Positions 1 through 6,371 of a stretch of DNA of 14,755 nucleotides are shown here, in pieces (the first letter of the stretch is position 1; each line of letters begins with the position of its first letter). The notes beneath the pieces are model-generated. The model had not been told where the DNA came from, searched no databases, and was given only the letters and a program-made list of their open reading frames with translations. The stretch spans positions 1 through 14,755 of the forward strand of contig JAPLGH010000049.1 of assembly GCA_026390285.1 (NCBI GenBank). The letters are read 5' to 3'. The position numbers and the translations under genes were made by a program. Source of the DNA: Caldisericota bacterium. Lineage in GTDB: Bacteria > Caldisericota > Caldisericia > Cryosericales > Cryosericaceae.

Positions 1-690
1 CTGCCGGACCTTCAGCTCATACGTGGTGGCATCCTTCCATTCTCCACCTGTAGCAAGCCAGGGCTTGAACACATCCGTCAATGGATCATACAGGAACAAT
101 GTCTCATAGACAAGACCGATCGTTCCTGTCGCGTAGTTTCCCGTCATGAATGGGTTCCAGTTCGAGACTGGTCCCCACTGCTTTCCACCCGTGTACAGGG
201 TTTCTGATCGCTTGAATACAACAGGTGTCGGAGCTACCGTGACTGTGACCATCCTTGTCGTGGCGTTCCACTCGACCTTCGCCCCCAGATTCTCAGTGAC
301 AAATCTCAGGGGAACCACTGTTCTTCCAGTGGCGGGAATGATCCTGGGTGCAACATCCATAACAACCTGTTTACCATTAACAACAGCAGTTGTTGAACCA
401 ATGATGAGGACGATGCTCACGTCCCCGTAGGCGTAGGTCACCATCTTGTTGACAGGATTCCAGGCTACCTGGGCGCCGATTGCCTCCCCGAGAAACCTGA
501 ATGGCACAAGTGTTCTGTCATTCTCGATAATAGGTGGCTGATCGAGAGCAACGTTTTTGCCGTTTATGGTCGCGGTCGTAGATCCGATCGTTATCTGAAC
601 GATAATACCCTCAGCTGCTCGCACAGGGGTAGATCCTAGAATCCCGGCGAGCAGCGCTACAACGAGCAGCATAACCACTGCCTTTCTCAT
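1..690 (-). CDS. ABC transporter substrate-binding protein (family 5) with N-terminal copper-amine-oxidase-like repeats, partial
   Basis: The N-terminal 230 residues are present; the gene runs off the left edge. Residues 1-26 form a signal peptide (MRKAVVMLLVVALLAG, ending near VRA-AEG). Two copies of the copper amine oxidase N-terminal domain follow, at about 30-85 and 90-152. Each has the pattern T-x-x-x-N-G-K, then R-T-L/V-V-P-x-R-F, then A-x-V-x-W. From about residue 160 the sequence (ETLYTGGKQWGP..SNWNPF, LVYETLFLYDP, PWLATGGEWKD) looks like the start of a family 5 solute-binding protein, which captures peptides or oligosaccharides outside the membrane for Dpp/Opp-type importers. The repeat domain is usually a wall- or surface-associated module, so it may tether the binding protein (inference). 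The start has an AGGAGG site 7 nt upstream. A matching ATPase lies at the right end of the window. Confidence 0.85.
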   Translation of the reverse strand, partial: MRKAVVMLLVVALLAGILGSTPVRAAEGIIVQITIGSTTATINGKNVALDQPPIIENDRTLVPFRFLGEAIGAQVAWNPVNKMVTYAYGDVSIVLIIGSTTAVVNGKQVVMDVAPRIIPATGRTVVPLRFVTENLGAKVEWNATTRMVTVTVAPTPVVFKRSETLYTGGKQWGPVSNWNPFMTGNYATGTIGLVYETLFLYDPLTDVFKPWLATGGEWKDATTYELKVRQ

Positions 691-803
691 CCTGTTGCCT
701 CCTGTAGATCGTGCCTCAACCTTCCCGTATGTCCCAACAGAACCATGGGTAAGAGTCAGACCTTCATCCACCCCCTTTTGCCTCTGTTTGCCCCTTACTA
801 TTT

Positions 804-831
804 CTAATAGCACGTTCGCAATTAATGTCAA
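804..831 (-). promoter_or_regulatory. sigma70-type promoter of the substrate-binding protein gene
   Basis: Read on the minus strand, TTGACA (826-831) and TATTAG (804-809) are separated by 16 bp. The transcript would start near 797 and carry a leader of about 105 nt before the ATG at 690. I saw no clear hairpin or riboswitch in that leader. Confidence 0.6.
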
Positions 832-862
832 GTTTCCTGGAACCTCGCTAGAATCCCCCCTT

Positions 863-1048
863 GTTGCGACAGCGGGTGTGCAGGCGGTCGCGGTAGGCAA
901 CGATTGCACCGAGGACATGTCGGCCCGTCTGGCTGGTATCGAGACCTATCTCGTGACCGACCACGTGATCGGTGACACAGCCACTTCAGGCGCTGACCAC
1001 GTCTCAGACGCCCGCGGCTTCGAGCGCTGGGTTCTCGAAAACTACTGA
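863..1048 (+). pseudogene. C-terminal remnant of a HAD-family hydrolase gene
   Basis: About 61 codons ending in TGA read VATAGVQAVAVGNDCTEDM, then ARLAGIETYLVTDHVIG and a tail ending RGFERWVLENY. This matches the last part of HAD-type phosphatases: the V-G-N/D-D-x-x-E-D motif IV, which holds the acidic Mg2+ ligands, then G-x-x-T-Y/F-L-V-T-D. The N-terminal part with the nucleophile DxD, the cap and motifs II-III is absent. Upstream in this frame the codons (695-862) cover the divergent promoter and leader of the neighbouring gene and look like no protein. No start or ribosome site precedes the conserved part. Its stop overlaps the convergent stop of the beta-propeller gene by 7 nt, a natural tail-to-tail arrangement, so an intact gene probably stood here before a deletion whose edge lies near 835-863 (inference). 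Confidence 0.7.
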
Positions 1049-3012
1049 GTCTGGAGGCGTACCACGCAGTGCGCCGTCACGGCGAACACGCGGCTGCCTG
1101 CCACGACGATACGCCGCACCGCGAGGTCGGACAGACCACTGTTCAAACGCTGCCAAGTGGCCCCACCGTCCCGTGAGATCGCCGCTCCACGTGCCTGCGT
1201 ACCCACGTACACGGTGCTATCTCGAGCGATCGCGATCGTGTTCACCGATCCCGGCACGGAGAGGATGGTCGACAGCCCACTGCTGGACCGGGACCACTCC
1301 GTCCCACCGTCTCGGGAAACAACCACACCTTCGGTGTCCGTGCCGGCGTAATACCAGCCTGTCTGTTCGTCGACGGCGAGGCTGTTGACCCAGGGTGTGC
1401 CAATCGACGACTGCAGAGGTTTCCAGCGGTTACCGTCGTCGTTTGTTACGTACAGCCCCTGACCCAGCAGCGAGAGGATCACCCTGTCCGGCGTCACCGG
1501 GTCAGGAAGGAGTGCGGCAATCTCGATGCGGGGTGTCAGCGATCCCGCTGACGCATTGGTCACGAGGCCGATGTTCCTCGGCTCCCAGGTCAGACCTGCG
1601 TCGGTCGAGACCGCGAATCCATCGTCCGTACCAACGTAGACCATCGTCGATCCTGTGGCTCGGGACGCCAGAATACGTATCTTGACACCGGGAACGCCAC
1701 GCGTGATGCTGATCCAGTGATCCCCAGCGTCGGCACTCCGCAGCACGGAACCGTTGGACGTACCGGCGAGGACAGTCCGTCCATCATGCAGTACAAGAAC
1801 GCTGATGGTTGGCCTCGATTCGGAGCACCGTGCCCACGACGTGCCGGCGTCCTGACTGCGAAAGACCCCCTGGTCCGTCGCCGCAAAGAGGATGTTCGCG
1901 TCGACCGGTGACGCGGCCAATCCTGCAAACGTCAGGTTCGTGATCCCGGTGCGGGACTCACTCCATGCCTTACCATCCCGCGAAGAGAAGACTGCATGGG
2001 AAGTCGCAGCCAGCAAGCCCATGCCTGAGCGCGTCAATCCGAAAACGTGTCCGCCCTCGGGCAACTGGACCGTGAGCTGCCAGTCGATGCCGTCGGTCGA
2101 GAAGTACAGTGCGCCGGACTGTGTGCCGACAGCAAATCCAGATGTCCCGTCCCGGAGGAACTGGACCGCACTGCAGTCTGATGGAAGCGACCCCTTGCGC
2201 GACGCGACCCACGTCCGACCTCCGTCCTTGGACAGCCCCGTGCCGCCGCCTGTCACAGTGACGGCCAGGCGGAACTCGTCCACCGGATCGATATCGATAC
2301 CTGTCACTATTGGCTCAGATCCAAATGGAAGGATAACGGCACTCCATTCGCCACCTCCGTCCCGCGAGACGAAGAAGCCAGACTCCTGTGTTCCTGCATA
2401 CGCCGTCTTGCCGTCCTTGGTCAGGTCGACAGCCACGATGCGGTCGCCCAGCGTCCTGCGACCGACGCGGCTCCACGAACGGCCCCCGTCCCGCGAGACG
2501 AAGAGTCCGGCATCTCCCGTCCCTGTGAACAACGTGTCAGGCGAGTCGGCAGCGGAAGCAAGGCAGGACACCGACCGGCTACCCAGACCTCGACTTGCGT
2601 TCCTCCAGGTCCGACCACCGTCCTCCGATAGGAAGAAGCCGGCACCATAGACGGCCTTGCCGACGACCCTCCCGCTCGCCCTGGGGTCAAGCTCGATGCC
2701 CGCAACATACCGGCCGGACGAGAGTCCTGCAAGTGGAGTCCAGTCGTTTCCGCCGTCGGAGGACGTGTAGAACTCATCTTCTCGGGTGCCGGCGTACACG
2801 ACACTCCCGTCAGAAGGAAGGCTGGCGATGGCTGTGACCGGGCCGCCATAGAGACCCTTGTCCGATCGTACCCAGACCGTCCCCGCCGCAATACTGTCAG
2901 CATTGGTGAAGGCTTCCCGCATGACGACAGCCTGGCCCGCGGTGGCATACCAGATCACGGCCACGACGAATACTACCAGAACTGCTGTCAGAATGCGGCC
3001 AACGTGTTTCAT
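1042..3012 (-). CDS. secreted or membrane-anchored BNR/Asp-box beta-propeller protein
   Basis: The 656-residue protein begins with a hydrophobic segment (MKHVGRILTAVLVVFVVAVI) that can be a signal peptide or single anchor. The rest is repeats: I count 13 Asp boxes (S-x-D-x-G-x-x-W and near variants such as SRDGGRSW, SEDGGRTW, TNDDGNRW, SADAGDHW), at about residues 84, 129, 173, 216, 261, 305, 344, 386, 426, 469, 523, 566 and 613. The spacing of about 43 residues and the V-x-A-G-T strand between boxes are those of sialidase/VPS10/YCF48-like propellers. Such proteins bind glycans, proteins or pigments, or help assembly; no sialidase catalytic residues are evident, so no function is assigned. 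The open frame extends to 3252, but that extension crosses the divergent promoter and has no protein-like sequence. The ATG at 3012 starts the hydrophobic segment and follows a GGTGGGGGAAA stretch. Confidence 0.85.
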   Translation of the reverse strand: MKHVGRILTAVLVVFVVAVIWYATAGQAVVMREAFTNADSIAAGTVWVRSDKGLYGGPVTAIASLPSDGSVVYAGTREDEFYTSSDGGNDWTPLAGLSSGRYVAGIELDPRASGRVVGKAVYGAGFFLSEDGGRTWRNASRGLGSRSVSCLASAADSPDTLFTGTGDAGLFVSRDGGRSWSRVGRRTLGDRIVAVDLTKDGKTAYAGTQESGFFVSRDGGGEWSAVILPFGSEPIVTGIDIDPVDEFRLAVTVTGGGTGLSKDGGRTWVASRKGSLPSDCSAVQFLRDGTSGFAVGTQSGALYFSTDGIDWQLTVQLPEGGHVFGLTRSGMGLLAATSHAVFSSRDGKAWSESRTGITNLTFAGLAASPVDANILFAATDQGVFRSQDAGTSWARCSESRPTISVLVLHDGRTVLAGTSNGSVLRSADAGDHWISITRGVPGVKIRILASRATGSTMVYVGTDDGFAVSTDAGLTWEPRNIGLVTNASAGSLTPRIEIAALLPDPVTPDRVILSLLGQGLYVTNDDGNRWKPLQSSIGTPWVNSLAVDEQTGWYYAGTDTEGVVVSRDGGTEWSRSSSGLSTILSVPGSVNTIAIARDSTVYVGTQARGAAISRDGGATWQRLNSGLSDLAVRRIVVAGSRVFAVTAHCVVRLQTQ

Positions 3013-3107
3013 TGCTGTTTCCCCCACCACCAGAGTCCTGTCTCTCCACAGAATAAGCGCAAGCGCCAACGAATGGTTACGCCTCCCCATCACACTATCC
3101 GTTCGGA

Positions 3108-3135
3108 TTGCAAACGATTTCTGGGAGACTATAAT
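3108..3135 (+). promoter_or_regulatory. sigma70-type promoter of the SagB-like nitroreductase gene
   Basis: TTGCAA (3108-3113), a 16-bp spacer and a perfect TATAAT (3130-3135) lie 29 nt upstream of the ATG at 3165, which has a GAGGTG ribosome site. The spacer 3013-3164 is shared with the divergent beta-propeller gene, for which I could not find a convincing promoter. Confidence 0.7.
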
Positions 3136-3164
3136 CACAGCATACCACAATGCTGAGGTGAACC

Positions 3165-3923
3165 ATGGATTCTGGACAGCAGTTTCTGTACGATACGCGC
3201 TACGCGGCAGATATGCCCGAACAGCAGTCCGACCAGGAGAAGGGACTGCCACAACCCCTACTTGAATTGCCTCCAGATGCCGACTTTCCCATGATCGCCC
3301 TGCCGGACCCGAAGGCGCTGCAGATCGCAGGACTTGACTTGCGTACGGCCATCGACCGTCGCCACAGCATCCGCCTGTATCGCGACGAACCGCTGAGCAT
3401 GGAGGGGTTGTCCTATCTGTTGTGGTGCACCCAGGGTGTCAAGGCTGTCACGAAGCGCCCTTGCACGCTCCGCACCGTGCCATCCGGCGGCGCGCGCCAT
3501 GCCTTCGAGACATACCTGATGGTCCGCGCTGTTGCGGGACTGGAGCCGGGCATCTGCCGGTTCCTTGCCATTGAGCATGCACTGCAGTTCGTCATGTCCG
3601 GAACGCAGACCCTCCAGGATGTCACACGGCTGTGTGGTGACCAGAAGATGGTCGAGCTGAGCGCAGTCACGTTCATCTGGACTGCTGTGCCCTACCGTAT
3701 GGTCTGGCGCTACAACCAGCGCGCCTATCGCGGCCTGTTTCTCGACGCCGGTCATGTCTGTCAGAACCTGTACCTGGCGGCCGAGGCCATCGACTGTGGC
3801 GTCTGCGCTATCAATGCGTTCTTGGACGACGAGTTCAACGCATACCTTGGGTTCGATCCTGCAAAGCAGTTTGTTATCTACTGCGCCTCTCTGGGCAAGA
3901 AGCCAACCGGCATCAATACGTAG
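3165..3923 (+). CDS. SagB/ThcOx-type nitroreductase-family dehydrogenase
   Basis: The 252-residue protein belongs to the FMN-dependent nitroreductase fold, SagB-like branch. Residues 64-76 (DRRHSIRLYRDEP) are the family's R-R-x-S-x-R-x-Y FMN-binding start. LSYLLWCTQGV (82-92) is followed by R-T-V-P-S-G-G-A-R-H (103-112), the typical SagB S-x-G-A-R-H segment. The C-terminal half holds DAGHVCQNLYLAAEAIDCGVC (194-214) and the final LGKKPTG. SagB proteins oxidise azolines to azoles in peptide natural products; related stand-alone members act in other redox chemistry. No cyclodehydratase, YcaO or precursor peptide gene is nearby, so a RiPP role is not supported and the substrate is unknown. The N-terminal ~45 residues are poorly conserved in character. 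The gene has its own strong promoter, and a flavodoxin gene follows on the same strand after 132-135 nt. Confidence 0.85.
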   Translation: MDSGQQFLYDTRYAADMPEQQSDQEKGLPQPLLELPPDADFPMIALPDPKALQIAGLDLRTAIDRRHSIRLYRDEPLSMEGLSYLLWCTQGVKAVTKRPCTLRTVPSGGARHAFETYLMVRAVAGLEPGICRFLAIEHALQFVMSGTQTLQDVTRLCGDQKMVELSAVTFIWTAVPYRMVWRYNQRAYRGLFLDAGHVCQNLYLAAEAIDCGVCAINAFLDDEFNAYLGFDPAKQFVIYCASLGKKPTGINT

Positions 3924-4009
3924 TTTCCGCAGCAGAACATCCCGGGCCGTCTTCTGGCTGTTCTCCGGACAGGCGCCGACTCGGCAGGGCTCCTGCGAAG
4001 GACATTCAC

Positions 4010-4037
4010 TTGACACATGGTCGGGCACAGGTAGTCT
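4010..4037 (+). promoter_or_regulatory. possible promoter of the flavodoxin gene
   Basis: A perfect -35 TTGACA (4010-4015) is followed after 16 bp by TAGTCT (4032-4037), a weak -10. It sits about 20 nt upstream of the flavodoxin start, so this gene may be transcribed separately from the nitroreductase. Confidence 0.4.
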
Positions 4038-4058
4038 GAAACGAAAGGGAGGCACATG

Positions 4059-4544
4059 ATGCCCAATGCACTGGTAGTGTTCTACTCGCTGGACGGCGAC
4101 GTCCAGTTTCTCGCCAGGTCGCTCGCCAAGGAGCTGGAGCTCGACACGATGGAACTGGAGTTGGTCAAGCCGCACCCGACACATGGCTTCATGAAATACT
4201 TCAAAGGCGGGTTTCTCGCCGCCACCGGCGCTACACCACCACTTCGTCCGCTGGCGCACGACGCCGCGCATTACGACTTGGTCTTTGTGGGGACACCCGT
4301 TTGGAACAGCCACCCGGCCCCAGCCGTGCGAACATTTCTGAAGAGCGCCGACTTCAAGGGAACGAGGGTTGCCTTCTTCACCTGCTATGGTGACAACGAC
4401 GTCAAAACGCAGCGGATACTCACGTCGCTGGTGCCCGGAGCCAAGGTTGCCGGTCGTATTGGCTTCAAGCTGCCGCTCAAGATGGACAAAGAACAATGTT
4501 CTGCCGACCTGGTCCGCTGGGCCAAGGACATTCTGAACAGCTGA
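4059..4544 (+). CDS. flavodoxin family protein
   Basis: The protein has 161 residues, the size of a short flavodoxin. It starts with strand 1 and the phosphate-binding loop (ALVVFYSLDGDVQFLA), then has YDLVFVGTPVWNSHPAPAVRTFL, the family's second strand and FMN isoalloxazine loop around the W, and VAFFTCYGD before the last helix. Flavodoxins are one-electron FMN carriers in the cytoplasm. The phosphate loop is unusual: most family members have S/T-x-T-G-N-T, here S-L-D-G-D-V (residues 10-15), with acidic residues where the FMN phosphate normally sits. Two ATGs lie in tandem at 4056 and 4059. The second is preferred because the GGGAGG site is 6 nt from it and only 3 nt from the first. It lies next to the nitroreductase gene, but a direct electron-transfer partnership is inference. 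Confidence 0.85.
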   Translation: MPNALVVFYSLDGDVQFLARSLAKELELDTMELELVKPHPTHGFMKYFKGGFLAATGATPPLRPLAHDAAHYDLVFVGTPVWNSHPAPAVRTFLKSADFKGTRVAFFTCYGDNDVKTQRILTSLVPGAKVAGRIGFKLPLKMDKEQCSADLVRWAKDILNS

Positions 4545-4568
4545 CGTGGTGACGTGACGGTTGACGTG
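4542..4568. repeat. three TGACGTG heptamer repeats ahead of the GNAT gene
   Basis: TGACGTG occurs at 4542-4548 (overlapping the flavodoxin stop), 4550-4556 and 4562-4568 (overlapping the -35 of the next gene). Spacings are 8 and 12 bp. Such clustering just upstream of and across a -35 could mark a regulator site, but no known factor is identified. Confidence 0.35.
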
Positions 4569-4594
4569 GGCCGCAGGGGCGCTATCCTGCCCCT
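4561..4594 (+). promoter_or_regulatory. promoter of the GNAT gene, leaderless layout, with inverted repeat around the -10
   Basis: TTGACG (4561-4566), a 16-bp spacer and TATCCT (4583-4588) end just 6 nt before the ATG at 4595, so transcription should start at or beside the A of the start codon. No Shine-Dalgarno sequence is present. A perfect 6-bp inverted repeat, AGGGGC (4575-4580) and GCCCCT (4589-4594), encloses the -10 in its loop and could be an operator. Confidence 0.5.
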
Positions 4595-5413
4595 ATGCCC
4601 CGACGAAAAGCAGCAGTCATAGCCGCTCCCAGAGATACCTCATCCGACGAGGTGGCCCTCCGCGCCCTCTACCGGAAGGACCCGTCGCGCATCCTGCCAA
4701 ATCCACTGTGGAAGACCATTGCGCGCTTGCAGTCATTGGAGTGCCGGTTTATTGCGGACAGCACGCAGGCAACCGGCGTCGAACTGCGCGAACCTGGGAA
4801 GCTACTCATCTACGGGACACGAACGCAAGATCCCTTGAAGACCGCGTCGGTCAAACTGGATGGCGTCCCCACCGTATGGATCCACAACGACTTCGTAGCT
4901 CCTCTCGCCCCCTGGTTTGACCTCAAGGAAGCGTTCTTCCGCCTGATCCACACCGGCAGTGAGCTGCCACTGCACGTCATGGTCCCCGGGTATGCCATCC
5001 GCGAGGTTGACACAACGACCGAACTTCCACTTGTGGCCACCATCCTGCATGCCTGCTATGACACTCCTACGCCGGGTACAGACGAGATTGCGACCTGGAC
5101 GAAGCGCCCGGTCTTCGAACCACACGCCTGGCTGTGGGTCATCGACCGCAAGGCGAAGCGCCCTGTCGCTCTTGGTATCGCCGAAACCGACAGGCCCACG
5201 GGAGAAGCCTCCCTCGAGTGGATTCAGGTCCTGCCTGCGTTCCGCAGTCTTGGGCTGGGCACCATGCTCGTCCGGGAGCTTGTCTATCGCCTGGAACAGA
5301 AGGTCCCGTTCACGACGGTTGCCGGCCAGGTGAAGAACCCCTGCGAACCCGACCACTTGTTCCGCCGTTGCGGTTTCGCCGGCCGCGACGTCTGGTGGGT
5401 CCTCCGCCGATAG
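4595..5413 (+). CDS. GNAT-family N-acetyltransferase with an extra N-terminal domain
   Basis: The 272-residue protein has a C-terminal GNAT domain from about residue 130. It begins PGYAIREVD, continues through KRPVALGIAETDR and WIQVLPAFRSLGLGTMLVRE (motif A, with R-S-L-G-L-G at 217-222 forming the acetyl-CoA pyrophosphate loop), and ends LFRRCGFAGRDVWWVLRR, the usual 'LYxxxGF' tail. Residues 1-125 contain a second region (TGVELREPGKLLIYG, VPTVWIHNDFVAPLAPWF) that I do not recognise; it may be a degenerate GNAT-like or substrate-binding domain. The acceptor substrate cannot be told. The ATG is kept although it lacks a ribosome site, because a promoter sits exactly where a leaderless mRNA would need it. 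It converges with the YgjP-like gene, with 15 nt between stops. Confidence 0.8.
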   Translation: MPRRKAAVIAAPRDTSSDEVALRALYRKDPSRILPNPLWKTIARLQSLECRFIADSTQATGVELREPGKLLIYGTRTQDPLKTASVKLDGVPTVWIHNDFVAPLAPWFDLKEAFFRLIHTGSELPLHVMVPGYAIREVDTTTELPLVATILHACYDTPTPGTDEIATWTKRPVFEPHAWLWVIDRKAKRPVALGIAETDRPTGEASLEWIQVLPAFRSLGLGTMLVRELVYRLEQKVPFTTVAGQVKNPCEPDHLFRRCGFAGRDVWWVLRR

Positions 5414-5428
5414 CCTTACTTCTCCGTC

Positions 5429-6145
5429 CTAGATCGTAAGCATCCCCCCGTGGTCCCTCAACCAGCGTCTGCGCACGTCGTAGTCCGGGAGAACCGACGC
5501 GACGACGGCCCAGAACTTGGTCGAGTGGTTCATCTCGCGCCGGTGCGCCAGCTCGTGCACGACCACGTAGTCGACCACATCCATAGGGGCCATGACAAGG
5601 CGCCAGGCGAAGCTGACCGTGCCACTGGTACTGCACGAACCCCAGCGCCGCTCGGCGCCCGTGATGCGCAGTCGGGGAACGCTCACGCCGACCAGGGGCG
5701 CGTAGTGCTGGACACGCTCAGCAAGAAGCCCATGTGCCCGGGCGCGGTACCACTCCTCGAAGGCCACTTCTCCGCGGTCGAACGCCGTCATGTCCAGACT
5801 GAACCCTGCCTTCTCGTCGAAGGTCAGTGGCGTTTTCTGGAACGCGAGGACCACGAACGGCCATTCGCGTCCCAGGTACGGGAAGCGTTCCCCCGTCAGG
5901 AAGTCGTGGCGAGGCGGCAGGGACACCTGACTGCGTGCCTTCTCGAGCTTGTCCTCGATCCACCCTGCCTTCTCCCGCAGCAAAGACTCCACGTACCACA
6001 CCGGTGTCCGGGCAGGCGCCCGCACCACCAGCGTGGCGTCCGGTCGGACCTCCATCCCGATAGTCCGACGGCGTGATCGTACCAGCACGTACGCGCCCGC
6101 CACGGGACTCGTGCGCTGTTCCCCCTCCGGCTTCTTCACGCTCAT
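5429..6145 (-). CDS. YgjP/WLM-type (DUF45) zinc metallopeptidase
   Basis: The 238-residue protein has the length and order of the YgjP-like family. The N-terminal part (YVLVRSRRRTIGMEVRPDAT, VVRAP, W-I-x-x-K) is followed by RITGAERRWGSCS (161-172), the hallmark W-G-S-C. The zinc site is V-V-H-E-L-A-H (H197, E198, H201), with the third ligand H207 in N-H-S-x-x-F-W. These are cytoplasmic or membrane-associated M48-like peptidases, often annotated SprT-like; substrates are largely unknown. The start is uncertain. ATG at 6145 gives the expected N-terminus but has no ribosome site and lies inside a palindromic repeat. A GTG at 6193 in the same frame would add 16 residues encoded by that repeat, which look unlike a protein. 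The gene is divergent from the response regulator. Confidence 0.85.
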   Translation of the reverse strand: MSVKKPEGEQRTSPVAGAYVLVRSRRRTIGMEVRPDATLVVRAPARTPVWYVESLLREKAGWIEDKLEKARSQVSLPPRHDFLTGERFPYLGREWPFVVLAFQKTPLTFDEKAGFSLDMTAFDRGEVAFEEWYRARAHGLLAERVQHYAPLVGVSVPRLRITGAERRWGSCSTSGTVSFAWRLVMAPMDVVDYVVVHELAHRREMNHSTKFWAVVASVLPDYDVRRRWLRDHGGMLTI

Positions 6146-6192
6146 GAATTGTGAACACCCGTTGTACCTGGTACAACGGTCTTCACGTTCCA
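6138..6192. repeat. palindromic repeat element, copy A
   Basis: About 85% identical to copy B at 9513-9566: 8 differences over 55 positions, including one inserted base. The centre is a perfect 10+1+10 palindrome (6159-6179) around TTGTACCTGGTACAA; outer arms pair with a bulge and some mismatches. The shared sequence begins with ACGCTCATGAA, which here supplies the ATG of the YgjP-like gene. It lies in the spacer between that gene and the divergent two-component operon. Confidence 0.8.
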
Positions 6193-6289
6193 CCCATCAC
6201 AGCCACGTAATCCTCGGCCCCGAGTCTCAACGTTTTCCATGCGAGTATTGTGCCCCCATGTCGCGGAAGCGCAACTGCGAGGTCTCCAC

Positions 6290-6318
6290 TTAACGATGGG
6301 TTAACGCTATGCTGTTAT
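6290..6318 (+). promoter_or_regulatory. promoter of the two-component operon with an 11-bp-spaced direct repeat
   Basis: TTAACG at 6290-6295 and again at 6301-6306 form a direct repeat with an 11-bp period, the geometry that OmpR/PhoB-family regulators bind as tandem dimers. The first copy can act as -35, with TGTTAT (6313-6318) as -10 after 17 bp. The next gene encodes such a regulator, so autoregulation is a reasonable inference. Confidence 0.45.
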
Positions 6319-6371
6319 CATCGAGGCGCACAGGGAAACCCGCGACATTGGGAGAAAGGAGGAGAGCGACA

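Noticed and set aside
695..862. Upstream part of the 117-codon frame that contains the HAD remnant
   Set aside because: It covers the leader and promoter of the opposite gene and shows no protein-like sequence; only 863-1048 is HAD-like.
1892..2650. 252-codon plus-strand open frame inside the beta-propeller gene
   Set aside because: It is the antisense of repeated Asp-box codons, rich in P, S and R, with no domain; the minus-strand frame is clearly coding.
3013..3252. N-terminal extension of the beta-propeller frame to 3252
   Set aside because: It crosses the nitroreductase promoter and start, has no ribosome site, and the signal-like segment begins at 3012.
3165..3923. SagB-like gene as part of an azole-peptide (RiPP) cluster
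   Set aside because: No YcaO/cyclodehydratase, precursor peptide or export gene lies in the window; neighbours are a propeller protein and a flavodoxin.
3258..4496. 412-codon minus-strand open frame opposite the nitroreductase and flavodoxin genes
   Set aside because: It is the complement of two well-recognised proteins, has no ribosome site and no recognisable domain.
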